From the NCBI RefSeq assembly GCF_021462265.1, contig NZ_JAJONF010000004.1, forward strand, positions 248,001-312,000: a stretch of 64,000 nt of DNA, given 5' to 3'. The translations under genes and the position numbers were made by a program. Each line of letters begins with the position of its first letter. Positions within the stretch are counted from its first letter, which is position 1. Source of the stretch: Streptomyces shenzhenensis. GTDB taxonomy: Bacteria > Actinomycetota > Actinomycetes > Streptomycetales > Streptomycetaceae. This document shows, one piece after another, positions 26,670 through 35,231 of this stretch. The notes under the pieces were generated by a model. That model did no database searches and was not told the origin of the DNA. It saw only the letters and a list, made by a program, of their open reading frames with translations.

Positions 26670-27506
26670 ATGGTGCAGATCAAGACCCCCGAGCAGATCG
26701 CCAGGATGCGGGCGGCGGGCCTGGTCGTGGCCGCGATCCACGCGGCCACCCGCGAGGCGGCGGTCCCCGGCGCCAGCACCAAGGACCTGGACGAGGTGGC
26801 CCGCAAGGTCCTCGCGGAGCACGGCGCCAAGCCGAACTTCCTGGGCTACGGCGGTTTTCCCGCCACCATCTGCACGTCCGTCAACGAAGTGGTCGTCCAC
26901 GGCATCCCCTCGGAGGATGTCGTTCTCAAGGACGGCGACATCATCTCCATCGACTGCGGCGCCATCGTCGACGGCTGGCACGGCGACGCGGCCTACACCG
27001 CCTTCGTGGGCTCCGGTCACGCTCCGGAGCTGATCGAGCTCTCCCGGGTCACCGAGGAGTCGATGTGGGCCGGCATCGCGGCGATGAAGCAGGGCAACCG
27101 CCTGGTCGACGTCTCCCGGGCGATCGAGACGTACATCCGCCGCCAGCCGAAGCCCGGCGGCGGCAAGTACGGGATCATCGAGGACTACGGCGGCCACGGC
27201 ATCGGCACCGAGATGCACATGGACCCGCACCTGCTGAACTACGTCGACCGGCGGCGGGGCAAGGGGCCGAAGCTGGTGCCCGGGTTCTGCCTGGCCATCG
27301 AGCCGATGGTGTCGCTGGGGACGCCCCGCACGGAGGTCCTGCCGGACGAGTGGACCGTGATCACCACGGACGGTACGTGGTCGTCGCACTGGGAGCACTC
27401 GGTCGCGCTGACCGAAGAGGGTCCGCTGGTGCTGACGGCGCCTGACGGGGGCAAGGCCAAGCTGGCCGAGCACGGGATCACGGCTGCGCCGGATCCGCTG
27501 GGCTGA
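26670..27506 (+). CDS. map: Methionine aminopeptidase, type I
   Basis: A 278-residue enzyme that removes the initiator methionine. ATG 26670 gives MVQIKTPEQIARMRAAGLVV; upstream in-frame codons lack bias. The five metal ligands are visible: D in ISIDCGAIVDG and D in WHGDAAYTAF, H in YGGHGIGTEMHMDPH, E in LAIEPMVS and E in WEHSVAL. The substrate histidine is in TSVNEVVVHGIP. There is no N-terminal SH3-type extension (type Ia). Streptomyces usually has further map paralogues elsewhere. Confidence 0.96.
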   Translation: MVQIKTPEQIARMRAAGLVVAAIHAATREAAVPGASTKDLDEVARKVLAEHGAKPNFLGYGGFPATICTSVNEVVVHGIPSEDVVLKDGDIISIDCGAIVDGWHGDAAYTAFVGSGHAPELIELSRVTEESMWAGIAAMKQGNRLVDVSRAIETYIRRQPKPGGGKYGIIEDYGGHGIGTEMHMDPHLLNYVDRRRGKGPKLVPGFCLAIEPMVSLGTPRTEVLPDEWTVITTDGTWSSHWEHSVALTEEGPLVLTAPDGGKAKLAEHGITAAPDPLG

Positions 27507-27532
27507 GCCCGGTTCGAAGCCTGCGGCCCGGT

Positions 27533-27614
27533 GAGGGCTGTGCGCGCCCGCGCGGCGGAGCCGCATATCGAAACAGTCCCGCGTCCCTGAACGAGCGCCC
27601 CAGGCGGGCGCCTC
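27533..27614. repeat. Modular GC-rich intergenic repeat, long form
   Basis: Contains GTGCGCGCCCGCGCGGCGGA, GCCGCATATCGAAACAG and CCCGCGTCCCTGAACGAGCG. The same modules recur at 54716-54800, and the flanking CCCGCGCCCCT part recurs at 30420, 31102 and 50021. It lies between map and infA and can fold on itself. Confidence 0.6.
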
Positions 27615-27663
27615 CAGAATGGTGCGCGCTTAATGATCTGGCTTCTGGGGCAGGCTTTCCCGA

Positions 27664-27693
27664 TTCGTCTTTCCGGGTGCGCTGACGTAGACT
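27664..27693 (+). promoter_or_regulatory. Candidate infA promoter
   Basis: TTCGTC (27664-27669) and TAGACT (27688-27693) are spaced 18 bp. TAGACT is a strong match to the Streptomyces -10. Transcription would start near 27700, leaving a leader of about 85 nt before the GTG of infA. This separates the initiation-factor/alpha cluster from map. Confidence 0.5.
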
Positions 27694-27783
27694 GACTCGT
27701 CGGCTCTCGTGCATCCGCATGTCCGCATGCGTTCGTAGCGATGCGAGTGAGTCGATCAAGGTAGTCGATTCGAAGGGCGAAGC

Positions 27784-28005
27784 GTGGCCAAGAAGCAAGG
27801 TGCCATCGAGATCGAGGGCACTGTCGTCGAGTCTCTTCCGAACGCCATGTTCAAGGTCGAGCTCCAGAACGGCCACCAGGTCCTGGCACACATCAGCGGC
27901 AAGATGCGTATGCACTACATCCGCATCCTCCCTGACGACCGGGTCGTGGTGGAGCTGTCTCCGTACGACCTGACGCGTGGCCGGATCGTCTACCGCTACA
28001 AGTAG
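27784..28005 (+). CDS. infA: Translation initiation factor IF-1
   Basis: A 73-residue OB-fold protein starting with GTG ([20 protein letters not shown]) and containing [20 protein letters not shown] and [11 protein letters not shown], diagnostic of IF-1. It binds the 30S A site during initiation. A GAAGCG purine site precedes the start. Full length. It heads the infA-rpmJ-rpsM-rpsK-rpoA-rplQ cluster. Confidence 0.98.
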   Translation: MAKKQGAIEIEGTVVESLPNAMFKVELQNGHQVLAHISGKMRMHYIRILPDDRVVVELSPYDLTRGRIVYRYK

Positions 28006-28066
28006 ATCTTGCCCACGTCCCGCGTGAGCGGGGCCGCCGGCAACTGACCCGGAGAACCTCAATCCC

Positions 28067-28180
28067 ATGAAGGTCAAGCCGAGCGTCAAGAAGATCTGCG
28101 ACAAGTGCAGGGTGATCCGCCGTCACGGTCGGGTCATGGTCATCTGCGAGAACCCGCGCCACAAGCAGCGCCAGGGCTGA
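28067..28180 (+). CDS. rpmJ: 50S ribosomal protein L36
   Basis: A 37-residue protein from ATG 28067: [20 protein letters not shown] then [17 protein letters not shown]. The zinc ligands C-x2-C, C and H are all present, so this is the zinc-containing (C+) form. L36 is the smallest protein of the large subunit. GGAGAA lies upstream. It sits 61 bases after infA, its normal place. Confidence 0.97.
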   Translation: MKVKPSVKKICDKCRVIRRHGRVMVICENPRHKQRQG

Positions 28181-28370
28181 CGCACGACCGATCCCTCTGC
28201 ATCCATCGCAGAGATTCGCGCGACGCAAGCTGAATTTGTTCATACGCAGAACCCAGGCGCTGTACCGCCTGACACCCCCGGTTCGGAGGCCGGGGACCCA
28301 GTTCGTACCTGATACGGCGGCTGGGAACCGGTTCTGCGGAAGACCTCCGACGATCACCAGGAGCCATTGA

Positions 28371-28751
28371 ATGGCACGCGTTTCCGGTGTTGACATCCCG
28401 CGCGAAAAGCGCGTGGAGGTCGCCCTCACCTACGTGTTCGGCATCGGCCGGACACTCTCGCAGCTGACGCTGGCCGAGACCGGCATCGACCCGAACACCC
28501 GCGTTCGCGACCTGACCGAAGAGCAGCTGGTCGCCATCCGCGAGTACGTCGACAACAACATCAAGACCGAGGGTGACCTCCGTCGCGAGATCCAGGCCGA
28601 CATCCGCCGCAAGGTCGAGATCGGCTGCTACCAGGGCCTGCGTCACCGCCGTGGCCTGCCCGTCCGCGGTCAGCGCACCAGCACCAACGCCCGCACCCGC
28701 AAGGGCCCGCGTCGCGCCATCGCCGGCAAGAAGAAGCCGGGCAAGAAGTAG
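28371..28751 (+). CDS. rpsM: 30S ribosomal protein S13
   Basis: A 126-residue protein starting [20 protein letters not shown], with the helix-hairpin-helix region and the basic C-terminal tail [20 protein letters not shown] that reaches the P-site tRNA. S13 forms bridges with the large subunit. AGGAGCC precedes the ATG. The 190-base gap after rpmJ holds no recognisable gene. Confidence 0.98.
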   Translation: MARVSGVDIPREKRVEVALTYVFGIGRTLSQLTLAETGIDPNTRVRDLTEEQLVAIREYVDNNIKTEGDLRREIQADIRRKVEIGCYQGLRHRRGLPVRGQRTSTNARTRKGPRRAIAGKKKPGKK

Positions 28752-28822
28752 TCCTCAGCGGACAACGCTTCATCAGCGGTCTTCGCTTGTAGGACCGACC
28801 ACCTCCCCGTAGGAGTTACTAG

Positions 28823-29227
28823 ATGCCCCCCAAGGGTCGTCAGGGCGCTGCCAAGAAGGTGCGCCGCAAGGAAAAGAAGAACGTCGCTCACGGCCACGCG
28901 CACATCAAGAGCACGTTCAACAACACGATCGTCTCGATCACGGACCCGTCCGGCAACGTGATCTCCTGGGCCTCCGCCGGCCATGTCGGCTTCAAGGGCT
29001 CCCGGAAGTCCACGCCGTTCGCCGCGCAGATGGCCGCCGAGTCGGCTGCCCGCCGCGCCCAGGAGCACGGCATGCGCAAGGTCGACGTGTTCGTGAAGGG
29101 CCCGGGTTCCGGTCGCGAGACCGCGATCCGCTCCCTGCAGGCCACGGGTCTCGAGGTCGGCTCCATCCAGGACGTCACCCCGACCCCGCACAACGGCTGC
29201 CGTCCGCCGAAGCGCCGTCGCGTCTGA
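28823..29227 (+). CDS. rpsK: 30S ribosomal protein S11
   Basis: A 134-residue protein with [20 protein letters not shown] and the highly conserved [20 protein letters not shown], then [19 protein letters not shown]11 shapes the mRNA exit channel together with S7 and S21. Normal length. A TAGGAGTTACTAG ribosome site precedes ATG 28823. Confidence 0.98.
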   Translation: MPPKGRQGAAKKVRRKEKKNVAHGHAHIKSTFNNTIVSITDPSGNVISWASAGHVGFKGSRKSTPFAAQMAAESAARRAQEHGMRKVDVFVKGPGSGRETAIRSLQATGLEVGSIQDVTPTPHNGCRPPKRRRV

Positions 29228-29370
29228 CCTCGCTTCGCAGGGCTGCCCGGGCGGTACGGCTCCGAAAGGGACGTGCCGCCCGTACCCTTGCAGTACCCGC
29301 GCCTTTCACGGGCGCGGCTCCGTCGGGCGTCAAATAGCGGGCGTCCACGAAAGAAGGATCTGATCCACAC
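29228..29370 (+). promoter_or_regulatory. rpsK-rpoA intergenic region with hairpins
   Basis: CCGCGCC and GGGCGCGG pair around 29299-29320, and CGGGCGG/CCGCCCG flank a longer imperfect stem before that. AGAAGGATCTGATCC leads to the rpoA ATG. S4 is not encoded between rpsK and rpoA, unlike in enterobacteria. No T-run follows the hairpins, so they may not terminate. Confidence 0.35.
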
Positions 29371-30393
29371 ATGCTGATCGCTCAGCGTCCCTCGTTGACC
29401 GAAGAGGTCGTCGACGAGTTCCGCTCCCGGTTCGTGATCGAGCCGCTGGAGCCGGGCTTCGGCTACACCCTCGGCAACTCCCTCCGCCGTACCCTCCTCT
29501 CCTCGATCCCCGGCGCGGCTGTCACGTCGATCCGGATCGACGGCGTCCTGCACGAGTTCACCACCGTGCCGGGCGTCAAGGAGGACGTCACCGACCTGAT
29601 CCTCAACATCAAGCAGCTGGTCGTCTCCTCGGAGCACGACGAGCCGGTCGTGATGTACCTGCGCAAGCAGGGCCCGGGTCTGGTCACCGCCGCCGACATC
29701 GCGCCCCCGGCCGGTGTCGAGGTGCACAACCCCGACCTCGTCCTCGCCACGCTCAACGGCAAGGGCAAGCTGGAGATGGAGCTCACGGTCGAGCGTGGCC
29801 GCGGTTACGTCTCCGCCGTGCAGAACAAGCAGGTGGGCCAGGAGATCGGCCGTATCCCGGTCGACTCCATCTACTCGCCGGTGCTCAAGGTCACGTACAA
29901 GGTCGAGGCGACCCGTGTCGAGCAGCGCACCGACTTCGACAAGCTGATCGTCGACGTCGAGACCAAGCAGGCCATGCGTCCGCGTGACGCCATGGCGTCG
30001 GCCGGCAAGACCCTGGTCGAGCTGTTCGGTCTGGCGCGTGAGCTCAACATCGACGCCGAGGGCATCGACATGGGCCCGTCCCCCACGGACGCCGCCCTCG
30101 CCGCCGACCTCGCGCTGCCGATCGAGGAGCTGGAGCTCACGGTCCGCTCCTACAACTGCCTCAAGCGTGAGGGCATCCACTCCGTGGGTGAGCTCGTGGC
30201 GCGCTCCGAGGCGGACCTCCTGGACATCCGCAACTTCGGTGCGAAGTCCATCGACGAGGTCAAGGCGAAGCTGGCCGGCATGGGCCTGGCCCTCAAGGAC
30301 AGCCCGCCCGGATTCGACCCCACCGCTGCTGCTGACGCCTTCGGGGCGGATGACGACGCGGACGCCGGGTTCGTCGAGACCGAGCAGTACTGA
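29371..30393 (+). CDS. rpoA: RNA polymerase alpha subunit
   Basis: A 340-residue protein. The N-terminal domain (about 1-230) has the dimerisation motif [20 protein letters not shown] and [14 protein letters not shown]. The C-terminal domain (about 255-312) has [20 protein letters not shown] and [18 protein letters not shown], which contact UP-elements and activators. An acidic tail follows ([15 protein letters not shown]). Alpha initiates assembly of the polymerase core. Full length; ATG 29371 has AAGGATC upstream. Confidence 0.98.
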   Translation: MLIAQRPSLTEEVVDEFRSRFVIEPLEPGFGYTLGNSLRRTLLSSIPGAAVTSIRIDGVLHEFTTVPGVKEDVTDLILNIKQLVVSSEHDEPVVMYLRKQGPGLVTAADIAPPAGVEVHNPDLVLATLNGKGKLEMELTVERGRGYVSAVQNKQVGQEIGRIPVDSIYSPVLKVTYKVEATRVEQRTDFDKLIVDVETKQAMRPRDAMASAGKTLVELFGLARELNIDAEGIDMGPSPTDAALAADLALPIEELELTVRSYNCLKREGIHSVGELVARSEADLLDIRNFGAKSIDEVKAKLAGMGLALKDSPPGFDPTAAADAFGADDDADAGFVETEQY

Positions 30394-30419
30394 GCGCTCC
30401 GCGAGGACGCCGGTTCTGC

Positions 30420-30496
30420 GGGTGCGGGTGGACTGTGGCTTGTCGCGCAGGGTCCCCGCGCCCCTTCCGGGAGCGCCCCTTCGGGGCCGCTCCCGG
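30420..30496. repeat. Modular GC-rich intergenic repeat, short form
   Basis: GGGTGCGGGTGGACTGTGGC, TTGTCGCGCAGGGTCCCCGC and GCCCCTTCCGGGAGCG lie between rpoA and rplQ. The end GGGAGCGCCCC/GGGGCCGCTCCC folds into a hairpin that may attenuate transcription into rplQ. Related copies are at 31102, 50021, 27533 and 54716. Confidence 0.6.
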
Positions 30497-30575
30497 ATCT
30501 CCGACAGACAACCGTCTGCTCGGATACTGACCCCGGTACCTGACACGGCCGGGGCAGACACACAGGAGAAGAACC

Positions 30576-31079
30576 ATGCCGAAGCCCACCAAGGGTGCCC
30601 GTCTGGGCGGCAGTGCCGCGCACGAGAAGCTGCTGCTCGCGAACCTCGCGAAGGCGCTCTTCGAGCACGGCCGTATCACCACCACCGAGGCGAAGGCCCG
30701 CCGCCTGCGTCCGTACGCCGAGCGTCTGGTCACCAAGGCGAAGAAGGGCGACCTTCACAACCGCCGTCAGGTGCTCCAGGTCATCACGGACAAGAGCATC
30801 GTGCACACGCTCTTCACCGAGATCGGCCCGCGGTACGAGAACCGTCCCGGTGGCTACACCCGCATCACCAAGATCGGTAACCGCCGTGGCGACAACGCGC
30901 CCATGGCTGTCATCGAGCTGGTCGAGGCGCTGACGGTTGCCCAGCAGGCGACGGGTGAGGCCGAGGCCGCGACGAAGCGTGCGGTCAAGGAGGCCGAGGA
31001 GACCAAGGTCGAGGAGACCGAGGCCGCCGAGGTCGTCGAGGACGCCAAGCCTGAGGGTGAGGAGCCGAAGGAGGCGTAA
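30576..31079 (+). CDS. rplQ: 50S ribosomal protein L17 with acidic C-terminal extension
   Basis: A 167-residue protein. The L17 core (about 1-118) is recognised by [20 protein letters not shown] and [20 protein letters not shown] and ends near MAVIELVEA. The last ~45 residues are an acidic, alanine/glutamate-rich tail ([20 protein letters not shown]), longer than the standard ~120-residue protein but usual in Streptomyces. L17 lies at the tunnel exit. AGGAGAAG precedes the ATG. Confidence 0.97.
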   Translation: MPKPTKGARLGGSAAHEKLLLANLAKALFEHGRITTTEAKARRLRPYAERLVTKAKKGDLHNRRQVLQVITDKSIVHTLFTEIGPRYENRPGGYTRITKIGNRRGDNAPMAVIELVEALTVAQQATGEAEAATKRAVKEAEETKVEETEAAEVVEDAKPEGEEPKEA

Positions 31080-31101
31080 GGCCGTCCTTTGGCTGCCGGC
31101 C

Positions 31102-31148
31102 CGTCGTGGCTGGTCGCGCAGTTCCTCGCGCCCCTTACGGGGCGCGTC
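31102..31148. repeat. Modular GC-rich intergenic repeat, short form
   Basis: CGTCGTGGCTGGTCGCGCAG, TTCCTCGCGCCCCTTACGGG and GCGCGTC form the cleanest copy of the dispersed element. It lies directly before the terminator that ends the alpha operon. Confidence 0.65.
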
Positions 31149-31151
31149 AGT

Positions 31152-31179
31152 GGGCCCGTTCCCTATCAGGGACGGGCCC
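31152..31179 (+). terminator. Terminator after rplQ
   Basis: GGGCCCGTTCCCT (31152-31164) pairs with AGGGACGGGCCC (31168-31179) with one bulged base. GCTTTCTTGCC follows. It ends the ribosomal/rpoA cluster 27 bases before truA. Confidence 0.75.
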
Positions 31180-31206
31180 GCTTTCTTGCCCTGAGAGGAT
31201 TCTCCC

Positions 31207-32052
31207 GTGAGTGACGAAGTTCAGCCCGGTTACGTTCGCATCCGTCTCGACCTGTCCTACGACGGCAGCCACTTCCACGGCTGGGCCAAGCAGGCCGGTG
31301 GGAAGCGGACCGTGCAGGGGGAGATCGAGGACGCGTTGCGGACGGTGACGCGGTCGGGGGAGACGACGTACGAGCTGACCGTCGCCGGGCGGACCGACGC
31401 CGGGGTGCACGCGCGGGGGCAGGTGGCGCATGTCGATCTGCCGGCCGGGGTGTGGGAGGAGCAGCGGGAGAAGCTGCTGAGGCGGCTCGCGGGGCGGCTG
31501 CCGAAGGACGTGCGGGTGTGGGCGGTCGGCGAGGCGCCGGCGGGGTTCGACGCGCGGTTCGCGGCGCTGTGGCGGCGGTACGTGTACCGGGTCGGGGACC
31601 GGCCGGGAGGTGTGGACCCGCTGCTGCGCAACCATGTGCTGTGGCACGACTGGGAGCTGGACGTCGATGTCATGGACGCCGCCGCGAAGTCCCTGATAGG
31701 GGAGCACGACTTCGCCGCGTACGCGAAGAAGCGCGAGGGCGCGACGACGATCCGGGAGATCCTCGGCTTCGGGGTGAGCCGGCGCGGCGACGGGGTCGTC
31801 GAAATCGAGGTCCGGGCCGACGCCTTCTGCCACAACCAGGTGCGGTCGATGGTCGGCGCGCTGCTGTTCGTGGGGGACGGGCACCGGGGCGTGGAGTGGC
31901 CGCGGAAGGTGCTGGACGCGGGGGTGCGGGACAGCGCCGTGCATGTCGTACGGCCGCACGGGCTGACCTTGGAGGAGGTCGCGTACCCGGCGCCCGACCA
32001 GCTGCTGGAACGGCAGCGGCAGGCACGCCGGGTACGGGTGCGGACGGCCTGA
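31207..32052 (+). CDS. truA: tRNA pseudouridine(38-40) synthase TruA
   Basis: A 281-residue enzyme converting uridine to pseudouridine in the tRNA anticodon stem-loop (positions 38-40). The catalytic aspartate is D64 in [30 protein letters not shown] near residue 18 and [18 protein letters not shown] near the C-terminus are family motifs. GTG start at 31207 with GAGAGGATTCTCCC upstream. Gene order rpoA-rplQ-truA is usual for actinobacteria. It converges on the minus-strand polysaccharide cluster with a 4-base gap. Confidence 0.96.
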   Translation: MSDEVQPGYVRIRLDLSYDGSHFHGWAKQAGGKRTVQGEIEDALRTVTRSGETTYELTVAGRTDAGVHARGQVAHVDLPAGVWEEQREKLLRRLAGRLPKDVRVWAVGEAPAGFDARFAALWRRYVYRVGDRPGGVDPLLRNHVLWHDWELDVDVMDAAAKSLIGEHDFAAYAKKREGATTIREILGFGVSRRGDGVVEIEVRADAFCHNQVRSMVGALLFVGDGHRGVEWPRKVLDAGVRDSAVHVVRPHGLTLEEVAYPAPDQLLERQRQARRVRVRTA

Positions 32053-32056
32053 GGGG

Positions 32057-34084
32057 TCAGCCGGCCAGGACCTTTCTGAAGGTCGGCTCCAGGAACGGTT
32101 CAAGGTACTTGGCGTAGCCGCCGGTCATGTGGCTGTTGTCCCAGTAGACGACGTGTCCGCCGATCACGGCCGGGCAGTAGCCGTTCGCGCAGAAGGCGGG
32201 GAGCGGGTTGATGACCGTGGCCCCGTATTTCTCCGCGACCTGGCGCTCCAGCTTGCGGAACTCAGGCAGGTCGACGGCGGTCTCGGACGGCAGGGTGCAC
32301 CCGGCGGGGTCCTTGGAGTTCTCGGCCAGGCAGTCCGGGATGTTGAAGGTCGGCTTCGGGGTGTCGGCCAGGTAGACCAGGTCCGAGCCCATGGCCTTGA
32401 GCTTTCTGAACGTGTCCTCGGCGCCCTCGCGCACCGTGGTGTACTGGACACGGTTGGCCACCACGATGACGTCCGGCTTGAGCTTCCTGAGGTAGGCGAG
32501 GGCCGTCTTGCGCCACTTCGGGCACTCCGTGTACTCGCGCCCCAGATCCTCGCGGGTGATCTTGTAGACCTCGGGGGAGCAGCCGCTCTTGATGACCGTG
32601 ACGACCTTGACGTGCAGTTTGAGGCCGAGCGTGTCGAAGGCGTTGCCCCACTGGTAGGCGTGCGAGTCGCCGAGCAGCACCATGGTCCGGTTCGACGTCC
32701 TGTCGCCGATCACGCAGTCGTCGTGCGGGGTGAAGCCGGTGACCAGCAGCTGGTCGATGCAGCCGTGGTCGCCCCGGTCGTTCGGGGACTTCAGCAGCGT
32801 GTTCTCGCTGATCTTGGGGGCGCCGCGCTCGCTCACCGCCTGCTCCACCGACTTGGTGCCGTTGAAGCCGGTGAGGGCGGCGGCGGTGCCCGCGGTGCCG
32901 AAGGACAGGTTGAGCGGCACCTGGAGCGCGACCACCATGGCGACGGCGGAGGTGGCCGTCAGGGTGCCGCCGGTGAGGATGCCCCGCCAGGGGCGGATGA
33001 CCAGCTTCACGTTCTCCCTGAACCGCTTCTCGACGACGTAGTGCGTCGCGATGGCGATGAGGAAGGAGAGGACCGCCACCCGGAAGCGGTCGGAGTAGCC
33101 GAACTCCCAGCCGATGATGTGCGGCCAGAGGATCAGCAGCGGCCAGTGCCACAGGTACCAGCCGTAGCTGACCTTGCCGACGAAGTCGAGGACCGGGTTG
33201 TCGAGGAGCCGCTCCGCACCGAGGCGGGGATTGGCGCAGCCGCCGGCGATGATCAGCCAGGCGCCCAGCACCGGACCCAGCACGGCGTAGCCGGGCAGCG
33301 GGGTGTGCTCCGTGATGAGGAGACCGGTGACCAGAGTGGTGGCCAGGCCCAGCCAGGAGACGACCGCGGCGAGCGCCTGCGGCATGCGGGAGACGAACGG
33401 TGCCCAGAGCGCGAGCAGCACGCCGAAGGCGAGTTCCCAGATGCGGGACTGGGTGCCGAAGTAGGCCAGCGGCTGGTTGCTGGTGGTCTCGGTGTATCCC
33501 AGGTAGAACGAGCCGCCCACCACGGCCGCGAGGACCGCCCCCACCAGCAGGCGGTTGCGGAACACCAGCCGGCTGAGCCATGCCACCACGAGAAGGACGA
33601 TCGGGGCGGCGAGGTAGAACTGCTCCTCGATGCCCAGCGACCAGAAGTGCTGGTACGGCGACTGGCTGCCGTCGTTGGCGAAGTAGTCGGTGCCGTTCTC
33701 GGCCAGCCGCCAGTTGATGACGCTCAGCGAGGCGGCGAGTCCGTCGTCCATGTAACTGCGGAAGCTGAAGGGGCTCGCGTAGAGCCAGGACAGGACGCCG
33801 GTGACGACGATGGTGAGGGCGGCGCCCGGTGCCAGACGGCGGAAGCGGCGGGCCCAGAACTTGCTCAGGGACACCTTGCCGGTCTTGTCGATCTCGGCGA
33901 GCAGCTGGCCGCCGATGAGGAAGCCGCTGAGCACGAAGCTGACGTCCACGCCGCCGTGGATGCCGAGGATGCCGCAGTGCATGCAGACGACCATCATGAT
34001 GGCGACGGCACGCAGGCCCTGGATGTCCGGCCGGTACTTGCGCAGGCGCTCCGTCTGAGCGGCCGTTGAACGATGGCTGGTCAC
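32057..34084 (-). CDS. OafA/YrhL-type acyltransferase with SGNH domain
   Basis: A 675-residue membrane protein from GTG 34084 (GGAGAGAC 0-4 nt upstream; the longer frame to 34189 overlaps the next gene). The N-terminal acyltransferase-3 domain (about 15-380) starts KYRPDIQGLRAVAIMMVVCM and has about ten helices with RFRRLAPGAALTIVV. The C-terminal SGNH domain (about 430-670) has GDSHAYQWGNAFDTLGL with the catalytic serine and YWDNSHMTGGYAKYL with the Asp/His pair. Such proteins move acetyl groups across the membrane and O-acetylate cell-surface glycans. Last gene of the polysaccharide operon. Confidence 0.92.
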   Translation of the reverse strand: MTSHRSTAAQTERLRKYRPDIQGLRAVAIMMVVCMHCGILGIHGGVDVSFVLSGFLIGGQLLAEIDKTGKVSLSKFWARRFRRLAPGAALTIVVTGVLSWLYASPFSFRSYMDDGLAASLSVINWRLAENGTDYFANDGSQSPYQHFWSLGIEEQFYLAAPIVLLVVAWLSRLVFRNRLLVGAVLAAVVGGSFYLGYTETTSNQPLAYFGTQSRIWELAFGVLLALWAPFVSRMPQALAAVVSWLGLATTLVTGLLITEHTPLPGYAVLGPVLGAWLIIAGGCANPRLGAERLLDNPVLDFVGKVSYGWYLWHWPLLILWPHIIGWEFGYSDRFRVAVLSFLIAIATHYVVEKRFRENVKLVIRPWRGILTGGTLTATSAVAMVVALQVPLNLSFGTAGTAAALTGFNGTKSVEQAVSERGAPKISENTLLKSPNDRGDHGCIDQLLVTGFTPHDDCVIGDRTSNRTMVLLGDSHAYQWGNAFDTLGLKLHVKVVTVIKSGCSPEVYKITREDLGREYTECPKWRKTALAYLRKLKPDVIVVANRVQYTTVREGAEDTFRKLKAMGSDLVYLADTPKPTFNIPDCLAENSKDPAGCTLPSETAVDLPEFRKLERQVAEKYGATVINPLPAFCANGYCPAVIGGHVVYWDNSHMTGGYAKYLEPFLEPTFRKVLAG

Positions 34085-34116
34085 GTCTCTCCAGTAAGTC
34101 CCGCCGGACGGCGGCT

Positions 34117-35217
34117 TCAGTGGACCGTCGGGCAGGCGACAGCCGTACCGCTGACGCGCACGCCCTGGGCGGGGATGCGGATGCCGCACGACAGCCGTAG
34201 CTGGGCGGGGAGTTCGTTCTGGGCGCCGACGTGTGTGTGGCAGCCCACGACGGCCTCACGAAGAATCGATTCGTTGCCGATCGAGGAGTCGTGGTCCACC
34301 ACGGACTCGTGCACGCGGGAGCCGGCGGCGACGGTGACGTCGGCGCCGATGATGGAGCGGTCGACGACCACGTGCGGGCCGATGACGGCGTTCGGGCCGA
34401 CCGCCGAGCCGCCGGTCACGCGCGCGGTCGGGTCCACCACCGCCGTGGGGTCGATCAGCGCCTCAGCCGGGGGTCCCACCAGGGGCGAAGCCGCCTTTCC
34501 GGTGATCAGGTCGGCGGAGCCGTGCACGAAGGCCAGCGGGGTGCCGAGGTCTCGCCAGTAGTCGTCCGTGGTGTGGCCGAAGACCCGCCCGCCGTCCGCC
34601 ACGAGCCGGGGGAAGGTCTCCTGCTCCACGGAGACCTCGCGGTCGCCCGGGATGGCGTCCAGGACGGACCGGCGGAAGACGTAGCACCCGGCGTTGATCT
34701 GGTCGGTGACGCACTCCTCCTGGGTCTTGGGCTTCTCCAGGAAGGAGAGCACCCGGCCCGCCGCGTCGGTGGGGACCAGGCCGAAGGCGCGCGGGTCGGC
34801 GACCCGGGTGAGGTGCAGTGTCACGTCCGCGTCCCAGGCCTCGTGCCGCGCCGGCAGGGCGCCGAGGTCGACACCGGAGAGGATGTCGCCGTTGAGGACG
34901 AGCACCGGGGCGTCCGGCGCGGCGCCGCGCAGCAGGCGGCCGGCGTTGCGGATCGCCCCGCCCGTACCGAGGGGGGCCTCCTCCACCGCGTACGAGATCG
35001 CCAGGTCCTGGGAGAAGTCCTTGAACTCCTCCTCGAAGAGGCTCGCGAGGTACGAGGTCGCGAAGACGACGTGCTCGACGCCGGCGGCCGTCAGCTTGGC
35101 GATCTGGTGCCGGATGAAGGAGGCACCCGCGACCTGGAGCAGCGGCTTGGGGGTGTGGTTGGTCAGCGGTCGCAGGCGGGTTCCCTTGCCGCCCACGAGG
35201 ATGATGGCTTCCTGCAT
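34117..35217 (-). CDS. Sugar-1-phosphate nucleotidyltransferase with hexapeptide C-terminus
   Basis: A 366-residue protein from ATG 35217 (GAGGAATC upstream). The N-terminal nucleotidyltransferase domain (about 1-235) has GGKGTRLRPLTNHTPKPLL, NGDIL with the metal-binding aspartate, and FLEKPK. The C-terminal half is a left-handed beta helix (DPTAVVDPTARVTGGSAVG, VVDRSIIGADVTVAAGSR). This layout is that of GDP-mannose pyrophosphorylase-like and glucose-1-phosphate nucleotidyltransferases; the sequence alone does not fix the sugar. With a mannosyltransferase-like GT2 and two mannanase-type hydrolases in the same cluster, GDP-mannose is the likeliest product. Confidence 0.85.
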   Translation of the reverse strand: MQEAIILVGGKGTRLRPLTNHTPKPLLQVAGASFIRHQIAKLTAAGVEHVVFATSYLASLFEEEFKDFSQDLAISYAVEEAPLGTGGAIRNAGRLLRGAAPDAPVLVLNGDILSGVDLGALPARHEAWDADVTLHLTRVADPRAFGLVPTDAAGRVLSFLEKPKTQEECVTDQINAGCYVFRRSVLDAIPGDREVSVEQETFPRLVADGGRVFGHTTDDYWRDLGTPLAFVHGSADLITGKAASPLVGPPAEALIDPTAVVDPTARVTGGSAVGPNAVIGPHVVVDRSIIGADVTVAAGSRVHESVVDHDSSIGNESILREAVVGCHTHVGAQNELPAQLRLSCGIRIPAQGVRVSGTAVACPTVH

Positions 35218-35231
35218 GATTCCTCGCTCGG

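Noticed and set aside
28192..28370. Possible gene between rpmJ and rpsM
   Set aside because: No start with ribosome site or biased frame; leader sequence is simpler.
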